Source: Halopenitus persicus (lineage in GTDB: Archaea > Halobacteriota > Halobacteria > Halobacteriales > Haloferacaceae). Taken from it: a stretch of DNA of 64,000 nucleotides. The notes beneath the pieces were generated by a model, which saw nothing but the letters and a program-made list of their open reading frames with translations, had not been told where the DNA came from and did no database searches. Location of the stretch: NCBI RefSeq assembly GCF_900107205.1, contig NZ_FNPC01000001.1:217213-281212 (forward strand). The letters run 5' to 3'. This document shows positions 48,841-56,479 of this stretch, piece after piece. A program made the translations under genes and the position numbers. Numbering within the stretch: position 1 is the stretch's first letter; the number at the start of each line of letters is the position of its first letter.

Positions 48841-50520
48841 ATGGCGGTCTCCGACGTCGTCGTCTCGTTCGCGTTGCTGGTGGCCATCTACGGCGTCCTC
48901 TCGCTCGGGCTGAACGTCAAGTTCGGCCACACCGGGCTGTTGGACTTCGGCCACGTCGGGTTCTTCCTGGTCGGCGCGTACACCTCCGCGCTGTTCGTGC
49001 TGCCGCCGGACGACCCGGCCGACTTCACCAACTACGTCATCGGGTTCGGGGAGATCCCCCTCGTTGGCACCTGGGCGTTCGGGATCATCGTCGCGACGAT
49101 ACTGACGGGGGTGATCGGCGGGCTCGTGGCCCTGCCGACGATACGGTTGCGCGAGGACTACCTCGCGATCACGCTGTTGGGGATCTCGGTCATCTTCCAG
49201 CGGGTCGTCCAGTCGGAGAGCTGGCTGGCGAACGGGCCGGACGCGCTCCGGGGGTACTCCCCGCCGTTCCAGGGACTCTTCCCGATCGAACCGGGGACCC
49301 TCGTGGGCGCGGTCGCCTTCTCGGTCGTGGTGTTCGTCGTCTGGGCGGTCGCCACGGCGGCGCTGTCGTTGCAGCGCGAAAACGACTCTCGACTCCCGCT
49401 CGACCGGATCTACGCGGTCACGACGTTCGGCCTCGGAACGCGTGCCGCCGGCGTTCTCGGATCCCGGTTCGCGGTGGCCGGCGTCGCGGGGCTGATCGCG
49501 GCCGTGATATCGGCGGCGCTGCTGCTTGCGGCCTCCCTCGTGTTGCTCGTCGGCGCCCTGGTCTCGGTGTACGGCTGGCTCGTGGTGCTCGTGGCGATCG
49601 GCCAGCATTACGCCGATCTCGACCGCCGCGAACTGGCCCTCGGCGTCGGGTTCGGGACGGGGCTGCTCGTCGCGCTGTTGCCGCTGCCGATCGCCGACCG
49701 GATCTCGGTGTCGATCGTCGGGACGCTCGCGCTGTTGGGCGCGCTCGTGTACGCCTACTACCACGCGATCACGTCCTACGAGTGGGTCGCGGACGTCAAA
49801 CTGACCGTCGTCGGACTCGGCGCCGTCTGGTTCGTCGGGATCTGGTACGTCCTGTTGCCGATCCTCGGCCCGCTCGGCTCCGGGAGCCTCTCGGGAGTGC
49901 TCGGCACGCTCTTCCGAAACGTCGTTTGGTTCCTCCAGTTCGGCAGCAGCGCCGGGATCGGCTACTCCATCGCGGTCATCGGCGACGTGACCGTCCAGCT
50001 GGATTACAGCCGGTTCCAGCTCGCGCTGTTCCTCCTGTCGCTGGGGGCGCTGTACACGGTGCTTGAGGCCGCGGTCCAGTCGCCGTTCGGCCGCGTCCTG
50101 CGCGCGATCCGCAACGACGAGGCGGTGGTGAAGTCGCTCGGGAAGGACCCGTTCGTCTACAAGGTGCAGAGCATGGTGATCGGCTCGGCGCTGGGCGGCT
50201 TCGCCGGGGCGATGTGGGCGATGTACTCCCAGGGACTCACCTTCCGGACCGGCGCCCCGGAGACGACCTTCATCGCGCTGCTCATTGTCTTCGTCGGCGG
50301 CGTCGGCAACAACAAGGGCGTTCTGCTTGGCGCGGTCCTCTACTGGGGGTTCCAGCAGGCCACCACGCAGCTGGCCGGCTTCTTCCCGCCCGCGCTGCGG
50401 GTGAACGTCCTCGCGTTCCGGCTCGTCGTGGTCGGCGTGTTGTTCCTGATCGTGTTGTACTACATGCCCGACGGGCTGCTTGGCCGCGAGGAGTACTCCT
50501 CGGGGGTGGGTGACTCATGA
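48841..50520 (+). CDS. Branched-chain amino acid/urea-type ABC permease, LivM-like (enlarged)
   Basis: 559 residues, against roughly 320-420 in common LivM proteins. The N-terminal Ser-Leu-Gly-Leu-Asn-Val-Lys-Phe-Gly-His-Thr-Gly and the C-terminal coupling segment Pro-Phe-Gly-Arg-Val-Leu-Arg-Ala-Ile-Arg-Asn-Asp-Glu are standard. The middle (about 175-370) contains several additional hydrophobic helices. Forms the channel with the LivH-like subunit. Its stop overlaps the LivG-like start by 4 bases (ATGA). Confidence 0.9.
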   Translation: MAVSDVVVSFALLVAIYGVLSLGLNVKFGHTGLLDFGHVGFFLVGAYTSALFVLPPDDPADFTNYVIGFGEIPLVGTWAFGIIVATILTGVIGGLVALPTIRLREDYLAITLLGISVIFQRVVQSESWLANGPDALRGYSPPFQGLFPIEPGTLVGAVAFSVVVFVVWAVATAALSLQRENDSRLPLDRIYAVTTFGLGTRAAGVLGSRFAVAGVAGLIAAVISAALLLAASLVLLVGALVSVYGWLVVLVAIGQHYADLDRRELALGVGFGTGLLVALLPLPIADRISVSIVGTLALLGALVYAYYHAITSYEWVADVKLTVVGLGAVWFVGIWYVLLPILGPLGSGSLSGVLGTLFRNVVWFLQFGSSAGIGYSIAVIGDVTVQLDYSRFQLALFLLSLGALYTVLEAAVQSPFGRVLRAIRNDEAVVKSLGKDPFVYKVQSMVIGSALGGFAGAMWAMYSQGLTFRTGAPETTFIALLIVFVGGVGNNKGVLLGAVLYWGFQQATTQLAGFFPPALRVNVLAFRLVVVGVLFLIVLYYMPDGLLGREEYSSGVGDS

Positions 50521-51485
50521 CGACGGTCCTCGAGGTCGAGGGACTCGAGAAGCATTACGGCGGCATCACCGCCGTCGACGGCGCGACGTTCGGGATCGAG
50601 GAGGGGTCGATCACCGGCCTCATCGGACCCAACGGCGCGGGCAAGACGACGACGTTCAACCTCATCAGCGGCTTCGAGGAGCCCGACGGCGGCACCGTCC
50701 GGTTCCGCGGCGAGGACCTCCAGGACCTGATGGAGCCCAGCCGCGACGAGCGCGTCATCTGGGGCGGCGCCTCGGCGATCACCGCCGGGACGATCGGCGG
50801 CATCGCGGGCGTGGCCGGCCTCGGGCTCGGCACCGTCGGCGGCCTCGGGACGCTCGCGGTCGGCGCGGGCCTCGGGGCCGGGTTCTACGCCGGCCAGGAG
50901 CGGGTCCGGCAGGCCCGCGAGGGCCACACCAACAGCCGGCCGTATATGCTCGCCCGGGAGGGGCTCGTCCGGACCTTCCAGATCACCCGCGAGCTGACCG
51001 AGATGACCGTCCTCGAGAACCTGATGTTAGCCCCGCAGGGGCAGGCCGGCGAGAACCTGGCGAACACCTGGCTGCGCCGGGACCTGATGGAACGCGAGGA
51101 GGCGGAAGTCCGCGAGCAGGCCCGCGAGATGCTCGAGCTGCTGGAGCTCGACCACGTGAGCGACGAGCGCGCGGGCAACCTCTCGGGCGGGCAGCGGAAG
51201 CTGCTCGAGCTGGGTCGGGTGCTGATGATCGAGCCGGAGGTCATCCTGCTCGACGAGCCGGTCGCGGGGGTCAACCCCTCGCTCACCCGGAAGCTGATGG
51301 ACCGCATCGAGACGCTTCGGGACGAGGGCTACACCTTCTGTATCGTCGAACACGACATGGAGGTCATCATGAACCTGAGCGACACCATCATCGTGATGAG
51401 CGAGGGGGACGTCCTCGTCGAGGGCGAGCCCGAGGCGATCCAGGAGGACGAGGCGGTCATCGACGCCTACCTCGGCGTGGACTGA
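50517..51485 (+). CDS. LivG-like ABC ATPase with glycine-zipper insertion
   Basis: 322 residues. Walker A Gly-Pro-Asn-Gly-Ala-Gly-Lys-Thr at 37-44, Gln loop Arg-Thr-Phe-Gln-Ile-Thr near 152-157, signature Leu-Ser-Gly-Gly-Gln near 220, Walker B Leu-Leu-Asp-Glu-Pro-Val-Ala-Gly-Val-Asn, switch His in Val-Glu-His-Asp-Met. Between Walker A and the Gln loop, about residues 73-141 form an insertion absent from standard LivG; its core is a hydrophobic Gly-xxx-Gly-rich run long enough for a membrane hairpin. All ATPase motifs are otherwise complete, so it should be active. Confidence 0.92.
   Translation: MTTVLEVEGLEKHYGGITAVDGATFGIEEGSITGLIGPNGAGKTTTFNLISGFEEPDGGTVRFRGEDLQDLMEPSRDERVIWGGASAITAGTIGGIAGVAGLGLGTVGGLGTLAVGAGLGAGFYAGQERVRQAREGHTNSRPYMLAREGLVRTFQITRELTEMTVLENLMLAPQGQAGENLANTWLRRDLMEREEAEVREQAREMLELLELDHVSDERAGNLSGGQRKLLELGRVLMIEPEVILLDEPVAGVNPSLTRKLMDRIETLRDEGYTFCIVEHDMEVIMNLSDTIIVMSEGDVLVEGEPEAIQEDEAVIDAYLGVD
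50733..50939 (+). other. Glycine-zipper insertion in the LivG-like ATPase
   Basis: About 69 codons encode Ala/Gly/Leu/Val with glycines every few residues, flanked by charged segments (Arg-Asp-Glu-Arg before; Gln-Glu-Arg-Val-Arg-Gln after). The reading frame and GC-rich codon use continue through it, so it is part of the protein and not an intervening element. Confidence 0.75.
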
Positions 51486-51608
51486 CCGCACTCGGCGTGG
51501 ACTGACCGACCGCCCCGGCCCCCGTTTGGGGCGACCCGAGGCACGGGGACGAAGAGGGAACCGACGCGACACGAGAACCGACGCGACGCGAGAACCGACA
51601 CGACGCGA
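51471..51608 (+). repeat. Stop-codon duplication and 17-bp tandem repeats between livG- and livF-like genes
   Basis: CTCGGCGTGGACTGACCG, containing the livG-like stop, lies at 51471-51488 and exactly again at 51491-51508 (period 20). Further on, three 17-base units starting GAACCGACGCGAC lie at 51558, 51575 and 51592 with one or two changes each, ending 14 bases before the next start codon. Confidence 0.88.
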
Positions 51609-51622
51609 CACGACATACATCC

Positions 51623-52333
51623 ATGGCACTACTCGAAGCCCGGGACGTGGTTTCCGGATACGGCGACGCGACGATCCTCCACGGCGTCGATCTCGACGCC
51701 GACGAGGAGGAGATAGTGACGATCATCGGCCCGAACGGAGCGGGCAAGTCGACGCTGCTCAAGGCGATCTACGGGCTCATCGACTGCTGGGAGGGGACGG
51801 TTCGCTTCGACGGCCAGGACATCACCGACCGCCGGGCCGACACGGTCAGCGAGCTCGGGATGTGTTACGTCCCCCAGCGGGGCAACGTCTTCCCGACGCT
51901 GTCGGTCAAGGAGAACCTGGAGATGGGCGCGTACATCAAAGACGAGGTGACCGAGGCGGACTACCAGGAGGTGTGGGACCGGTTCCCGATCCTGGAGGAG
52001 CGGAAACACCAGCGGGCCGAGTCCATGAGCGGCGGCCAACAGCAGATGCTCGCGCTCTCCTCGGCGCTGATGGTCGACCCCGATCTCCTCGTCGTCGACG
52101 AGCCCTCCGCGGGGCTGGCGCCCGACCTGGTCGACGACATGTTCGACCGGCTGGTCGACATCCGGGACGGGACCGAGACGGCGATCCTGATGGTCGAACA
52201 GAACGCAAAGCAGGCGCTGCGCGTCTCCGACCGGGGATACGTCCTCGACATGGGCGAGAACCGGTTCGAGGGGACCGGCACGGAGCTGCTCGAGAGCGAG
52301 GAGGTGATGGATCTGTACCTCGGCGGGGGCTGA
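51623..52333 (+). CDS. LivF-like ABC ATPase
   Basis: 236 residues, normal length for LivF. Walker A Gly-Pro-Asn-Gly-Ala-Gly-Lys-Ser near 37-44, Gln loop Tyr-Val-Pro-Gln-Arg-Gly, signature Met-Ser-Gly-Gly-Gln-Gln-Gln-Met, Walker B Val-Val-Asp-Glu-Pro-Ser-Ala-Gly-Leu-Ala, switch in Val-Glu-Gln-Asn-Ala (Gln in place of His, usual for LivF). Second ATPase of the importer; no insertion like that in the LivG partner. Confidence 0.94.
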   Translation: MALLEARDVVSGYGDATILHGVDLDADEEEIVTIIGPNGAGKSTLLKAIYGLIDCWEGTVRFDGQDITDRRADTVSELGMCYVPQRGNVFPTLSVKENLEMGAYIKDEVTEADYQEVWDRFPILEERKHQRAESMSGGQQQMLALSSALMVDPDLLVVDEPSAGLAPDLVDDMFDRLVDIRDGTETAILMVEQNAKQALRVSDRGYVLDMGENRFEGTGTELLESEEVMDLYLGGG

Positions 52334-52432
52334 TCCGACCGCACGGCGAGGCGGTCGCGCGTCGACTCCCGGGAAGGGACGCGCCCGCCGGCGCGGCGGG
52401 AGCTTGATGAGGACGCGGGCCCAACGGCGCGT

Positions 52433-52672
52433 ATGGCGCTGACGCTGTACGCCCTGGAGGGCTGCCCGTGGTGTGAGAAGGTTCACGACGCGCTGCGGGC
52501 GGCGGACCTGGAGTATCGGACCGAGTGGGTCGAGGGGCTTCACTCGAAGCGCGACGAGGTGAAACGCGTGAGCGGCCAGCGCGCGGTGCCGGTGCTCGTC
52601 GACGACGAGCGCGGCGTGACGATGGCCGAGAGCGCGAACATCCTCGAGTACGTGGAGCGGACGCTGGCGTGA
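52433..52672 (+). CDS. Glutaredoxin-like protein
   Basis: 79 residues. Thioredoxin-fold redox protein with the active site Cys-Pro-Trp-Cys at 11-14 and the cis-proline loop Ala-Val-Pro-Val-Leu. The end, Glu-Ser-Ala-Asn-Ile-Leu-Glu-Tyr-Val-Glu, also resembles the N-terminal domain of glutathione S-transferases. Haloarchaea use gamma-glutamylcysteine, a probable thiol partner. The stop overlaps the next start by 4 bases, so it is cotranslated with the adenosyltransferase, possibly supplying reduction for cobalt; that is speculative. Confidence 0.88.
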   Translation: MALTLYALEGCPWCEKVHDALRAADLEYRTEWVEGLHSKRDEVKRVSGQRAVPVLVDDERGVTMAESANILEYVERTLA

Positions 52673-53202
52673 CCATCTACACCGGACGCGGGGACGCCGG
52701 GGAGACGGACCTCCGCACGATGGAGCGCGTCTCCAAGACCGATCCCCGCATCGAGGCCTACGGCACGGTCGACGAGGCGAACGCGCTGATCGGGACGGTC
52801 CGGCCGACCGGCCATCCCGACGTCGACGAGACGCTCGCCGACGTGCAAAACGACCTCCACGTCGTCCAGGCGGACCTCGCGAACCCCGACCCCGATCCGG
52901 ACGATCCCCGCGTGACCGACGAGCACGTCGCGGCGCTGGAGGACCGGATCGACGTCCTCTCCGAGGAGCTGGCGCCGCTGCAGTCGTTCGTGCTGCCGGG
53001 CGGCGGCGAGGCGGGCTCGCGGCTTCATCACGCCCGCGCCGTGGTCCGGCGGGCCGAACGACGCACGGTCGCGCTCGCCCGCGAGGAACCGGTCGAGGAG
53101 GCCGTCCTGGCGTACCTGAACCGCCTCTCGGACGCGCTGTTCACGCTCGCGCGCGTGGTGAACGCCCGCGCGGACGAGCCCGAGGAGTCGCCGACGTACT
53201 GA
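52669..53202 (+). CDS. ATP:cob(I)alamin adenosyltransferase, PduO type
   Basis: 177 residues from a GTG overlapping the glutaredoxin stop. The N-terminal Thr-Gly-Arg-Gly-Asp-Ala-Gly-Glu-Thr binds ATP, Gly-Thr-Val-Asp-Glu-Ala-Asn-Ala follows, and the later Arg-Arg-Ala-Glu-Arg-Arg-Thr and Tyr-Leu-Asn-Arg-Leu-Ser-Asp segments are hallmarks of the family. Makes adenosylcobalamin for B12-dependent mutases and ribonucleotide reductase. The upstream open frame is discarded because homology begins at the GTG. Confidence 0.94.
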   Translation: MTIYTGRGDAGETDLRTMERVSKTDPRIEAYGTVDEANALIGTVRPTGHPDVDETLADVQNDLHVVQADLANPDPDPDDPRVTDEHVAALEDRIDVLSEELAPLQSFVLPGGGEAGSRLHHARAVVRRAERRTVALAREEPVEEAVLAYLNRLSDALFTLARVVNARADEPEESPTY

Positions 53203-53320
53203 GTTTCGGGCGGGATGCCGTGGGTCGGGCGAGGGACCGCCCTCCGGTCGACCCGTTTCGTTTTCGTCCCACCTCGTTCCACCCCGTTCCACGACCTCGA
53301 TTCCCGTCCGCGGTCGACTA

Positions 53321-53358
53321 TTCCGTCGTTTCGGAAAGGTTCCGTCGCTTCGGAAAGG
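53321..53358. repeat. 19-bp tandem repeat
   Basis: TTCCGTCGTTTCGGAAAGG at 53321-53339 is followed directly by a copy with one change at 53340-53358. Each unit is an imperfect inverted repeat (TTCCG/CGGAA), so it could be a paired regulatory site just upstream of the promoter at about 53377-53385. Confidence 0.8.
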
Positions 53359-53407
53359 TTCCGTTGTCTCCACAAGGACTATATCCGTCGGCACCCTACC
53401 GATGGGT

Positions 53408-53674
53408 ATGAGCAAGCACTTCACGGACGCACGATACTACCTCGGACGAGCGGTCGACCACGCGACGGCCGGCGTGAAGGAGGAGGTCGAACCGGTCGCG
53501 GAACGGGCCCGCGAGCTGGCGGGCATCGAGGAGGAGCCGGAACCCTCGCGGCTCGAAGCGATCAAAGCCGACCTGATCGCGGCCGGCGAGCGCGCGGCGG
53601 AGACGGCCCGCGAGGCGGCGGCGTCCCTCCGGGAGACGGTGCGCGGCTCCCGCGACGACGGCGACGCCGCCTAG
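53408..53674 (+). CDS. Small haloarchaeal helical protein
   Basis: 88 residues, nearly all helix and highly charged (Glu/Ala/Arg), suited to a coiled coil or helical bundle, with a disordered C-terminus. The ATG at 53408 has TATA-like ACTATATCC centred 27 bases upstream, so it is chosen over the ATG two codons earlier. Similar short proteins are widespread in haloarchaea without known function. Confidence 0.75.
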   Translation: MSKHFTDARYYLGRAVDHATAGVKEEVEPVAERARELAGIEEEPEPSRLEAIKADLIAAGERAAETAREAAASLRETVRGSRDDGDAA

Positions 53675-53755
53675 GAACCGGGACCCGTTTTTCGGGCCGA
53701 CGAGTCGCGGCACAAGGCAATCCTTAAGTCGGAACGCCGGCTAGCGGGCGATAGC

Positions 53756-53830
53756 GGGCTGGTGGTCTAGTCCGGTTATGACGGCTCCTTCACACGGAGC
53801 AGGCCCCAAGTTCAAATCTTGGCCAGCCCA
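53756..53830 (+). tRNA. tRNA-Val (anticodon CAC)
   Basis: 75 nucleotides. Acceptor GGGCTGG pairs fully with CCAGCCC, followed by discriminator A. The anticodon arm GCTCC/GGAGC encloses TTCACAC with anticodon CAC, reading GUG valine. The T arm has a TTCAAAT loop. No intron, no encoded CCA. It borders an accessory gene stretch. Confidence 0.95.
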
Positions 53831-54016
53831 TCACCTTATAAGCAATAATCGCAAGACTGCGAGAGTGATTTATATACTCGACCGGACGCAATAGCCGCAG
53901 CGGAGAGACGTCGGCTCTCAACGACGAGGACGTCTTCCGACGTCCGTCGAACGAATACGGAGTGATGAGCCCTACACGCCCGTAAATTTATTGCTGTATA
54001 TTACAATTTATTACAT
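53831..54016 (+). promoter_or_regulatory. AT-rich gap and promoter of the toxin-antitoxin pair
   Basis: 186 bases with no gene, markedly lower in GC than the flanks. AAATTTATTG at about 53983-53993 is centred 28 bases before the antitoxin ATG (leaderless). A TGATTTATATACTCG box at about 53866-53880 could be a second promoter. Confidence 0.55.
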
Positions 54017-54334
54017 ATGCCGATCAGCATCGACGCCTTCGACGATCAGCCAACTGATGTCCTCGACCTCCAAGCGGGGACACAGCCCGCCCGAATCCTC
54101 GAGTTCCTCGCCGAGAATCCGGACCACGCGTTCACGCAGACCGAGATCCACGAGGCAACCGGCATCGCACGCGGAAGCGTCGGTGCCGTTCTCTCACGTC
54201 TCGAGGATCGAGGGCTCGTGCGTCACCGTGGTCGGTACTGGGCGGTCGCCGAGGACGATCGACTCGCGTCGTACGCGGCACAGACGCAGGCCAGTTCGGA
54301 GTCGGTGACGGACGACTACTACGGGGACGACTGA
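54017..54334 (+). CDS. HTH antitoxin-like protein of a PemK-type pair
   Basis: 105 residues. A MarR-like winged helix covers about residues 24-80: Ala-Arg-Ile-Leu-Glu-Phe-Leu, Phe-Thr-Gln-Thr-Glu-Ile-His-Glu-Ala-Thr, Arg-Gly-Ser-Val-Gly-Ala-Val-Leu-Ser as recognition helix, then a Tyr-Trp wing. The acidic, flexible C-terminus would bind and block a toxin. It is 3 bases upstream of the PemK-like gene. Probably represses its own promoter, as in other such pairs. Confidence 0.85.
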   Translation: MPISIDAFDDQPTDVLDLQAGTQPARILEFLAENPDHAFTQTEIHEATGIARGSVGAVLSRLEDRGLVRHRGRYWAVAEDDRLASYAAQTQASSESVTDDYYGDD

Positions 54335-54337
54335 TCG

Positions 54338-54667
54338 ATGCCGATCGACCGCGGTGCCGTCGTCAAGGGCCCCGACCTGTTCGCCGACTACGACCATCGT
54401 CCATACGTTCGGGTGAGCGATGACACACATCCGTTCAGCGACGAAGAAGCGCTCTACGCCGCGATCACGACGACTCGAAGAGCAGTCGCGATCCCGCTTA
54501 CTGATGATGATTTCGTATCAGGAGGATTGCCACGAGAGAGCTACGTCAACCCCTGGACGGTCGTTTCGATCCGGCACGGGGATATCAATACGCAGGAAGG
54601 TCAGCTCGTCACGGCGACGCTCGAGACGATCGCCCGTGAGGCAGCCGGCTACTTGGGCGTGCGCTGA
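54338..54667 (+). CDS. PemK/MazF-like toxin
   Basis: 109 residues. Starts with Arg-Gly-Ala-Val-Val-Lys, the RNA-binding beta-hairpin of PemK/MazF folds, then Arg-Pro-Tyr-Val-Arg-Val-Ser-Asp-Asp, and later Val-Ala-Ile-Pro-Leu and Val-Val-Ser-Ile-Arg-His-Gly-Asp-Ile. MazF proteins cut mRNA at short sequences. The haloarchaeal form is divergent, so nuclease activity is inferred. It follows its antitoxin directly; both have less GC-rich codon use than the housekeeping genes around. Confidence 0.82.
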   Translation: MPIDRGAVVKGPDLFADYDHRPYVRVSDDTHPFSDEEALYAAITTTRRAVAIPLTDDDFVSGGLPRESYVNPWTVVSIRHGDINTQEGQLVTATLETIAREAAGYLGVR

Positions 54668-54861
54668 TCGTCAATGAGGGATGTTCCGAGTACGGTACTC
54701 GCTCGAGACACGCAGTCGGCGTTTCGTTGCCACGGATATCGTTCGACACGCAGCGAACGCGTCGTGGTCGAATGACAGCAACGAGAGGGGTTATACCTCG
54801 GACTCGTCTCGATGTCGCTTTGGCGGAACCGACCGGTCGCCCGCCCTGAGGCGACCCGCCG

Positions 54862-55899
54862 CTACTCCGAGACGGGCTCGGCGCGTCGCATCGCGGCGAC
54901 GTCGGCGGCGATGGCCTCGGCGACGGCGGTGGCCAGGCCCGGGGGGACGGCGTTGCCGACCACCTTCAGCTGCGTGCTCTTTGCCCCCTTGAAGACGTAG
55001 TCGTCGGGGAACGACTGGAGGATGGCACACTCGCGGACGGTCCCGACGCGGTCCTCCTCGGGGTGGATGAACGGCGCGTTATGGTTCTCCTTGATCGTGA
55101 ACGCGGGCTCGTCGGGCTCGAGCCGGCGCCAGCTGTCGCCGTAGCTCTCATAGAGGCTCTCGCCGGGGTCGACGTCCGCGATCCGGTCGACCATGTCCGC
55201 GGAGTGGTCGGTGGTCTCGGTGTTCGGGAGCCCCTCGAGGTCCCGGTCGAGGATGGCGTCCGCGACGGTCACGTAGGACTGGCGCCGGGTGCCGGTCAGC
55301 GTGGCCTGTTCGGCGGGGCCGTGGGTGCGCTCGGGGTAGGTCGGCTGCTCGCCGTCCCGCCGGCCGATGAAGATCACGCGGCGGCGCGTCTGGGGGACGC
55401 CGTAGTCCGCGGCGTTGAGCGTCTCGTAGCGCGTCTTCTCGTAGCCCGCGTCGGCAAAGCCCGCCAGGATCGACCGCAGGGTGTCGCCGTCCTCCATCGA
55501 GGTGATCCCGGGGACGTTCTCCATCACGAAGACGGCCGGCTGGACGTACTCGACGAAGTCGATGAAGCTGCCGACCAGGGAGTTGCGCTCGTCGTCGGGG
55601 TCGCGGTGGCCGGCGATGCTGAACCCCTTACACGGCGGGCCGCCGATGACGACGTCGATCGCGTCGGGGTCGATCGGGTGCGTCGCGAAGAAGTCGGCGG
55701 GGTCGACCTCCGCGAGGTCCGCCCGGATCGCCAGCGCGTCCTCGTGGTTGTGCTCGTAGGTCGCCAGGAAGTCCTCGCTGACGTCGACGCCGGCGACGAC
55801 GTCGTAGCCGGCCTGGAGGAACCCCTCCGAGAGGCCGCCGCCGCCGCAGAAGAGATCGAGCACGCGGACGTCACCGGGATCGAGATCGGACGTGGACAT
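54862..55899 (-). CDS. DNA cytosine-C5 methyltransferase
   Basis: 345 residues. Motif I Asp-Leu-Phe-Cys-Gly-Gly-Gly-Gly binds S-adenosylmethionine, motif IV Gly-Gly-Pro-Pro-Cys-Lys-Gly-Phe-Ser holds the catalytic cysteine, then Met-Glu-Asn-Val (VI), Pro-Gln-Thr-Arg-Arg-Arg-Val (VIII) and Gly-Asn-Ala-Val-Pro-Pro (X). The target-recognition region is short, so the site is probably small. No restriction endonuclease or Vsr gene is adjacent, suggesting a solitary methyltransferase or a remnant of a restriction system. All catalytic motifs are intact. Confidence 0.94.
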   Translation of the reverse strand: MSTSDLDPGDVRVLDLFCGGGGLSEGFLQAGYDVVAGVDVSEDFLATYEHNHEDALAIRADLAEVDPADFFATHPIDPDAIDVVIGGPPCKGFSIAGHRDPDDERNSLVGSFIDFVEYVQPAVFVMENVPGITSMEDGDTLRSILAGFADAGYEKTRYETLNAADYGVPQTRRRVIFIGRRDGEQPTYPERTHGPAEQATLTGTRRQSYVTVADAILDRDLEGLPNTETTDHSADMVDRIADVDPGESLYESYGDSWRRLEPDEPAFTIKENHNAPFIHPEEDRVGTVRECAILQSFPDDYVFKGAKSTQLKVVGNAVPPGLATAVAEAIAADVAAMRRAEPVSE

Positions 55900-56081
55900 A
55901 CGGGATCCTTTCGTGAGGTCGGGTTACCTTTACCGGTTCGTCGCGACGGTATTTAAGGGATCGTGTGGTGGACGTCCGAACGGGCGGCGACGGGGACGGA
56001 ACTCGCGGTGCGGGGTCGGAGACGTCGTGACCGAGGGGTGGGATCCCATACGGCTATCTCGGCGCGGGCCAAGATGGGTGT

Positions 56082-56270
56082 ATGAACGTCCGCGGACGGC
56101 TGTATCTGGCCGGCGCCATCGGCGCATCGATCTCCTACATCTTCAACGTGCTCGCGTTTACCGGCGAATTCCACGTCGGCCGGTGGAGCGCGTTCATCGT
56201 ACTGTTCCTGCTCGTCTTCGTCGGCTTCGAGAAACTCATCGCGTGGGCCGACGCCGCCGAGTCCGGGTGA
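56082..56270 (+). CDS. Small two-helix membrane protein
   Basis: 62 residues with two hydrophobic helices (about 8-27 and 35-53) and an acidic C-terminus. TATA-like sequence (GGCTATCTC region, about 56050) lies near leaderless distance. No motif indicates function. The codon use is typical for the genome. Confidence 0.6.
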   Translation: MNVRGRLYLAGAIGASISYIFNVLAFTGEFHVGRWSAFIVLFLLVFVGFEKLIAWADAAESG

Positions 56271-56479
56271 ACCGTCCACGTCGCCGTTCCACGCAACTGG
56301 TGCAACCGGTGAGCTGATCCATCCGCTCCGCTGATCTCGGGGCCAGTCATTGGTTCAGGGACGACGGAACTCCCCGCGTTGTCGCCGTATAGCGTCGTCA
56401 GAGTGGGGCTCCGTCTTTGGACCGCTTAACGGCTCGATCGCCGATCCGGAGGCCGTCGTCGAACGTCGATCATCCCCCT
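56271..56479. other. Convergent intergenic region
   Basis: No gene or clear signal seen between the small membrane protein and the convergent lipoprotein gene. Confidence 0.4.
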
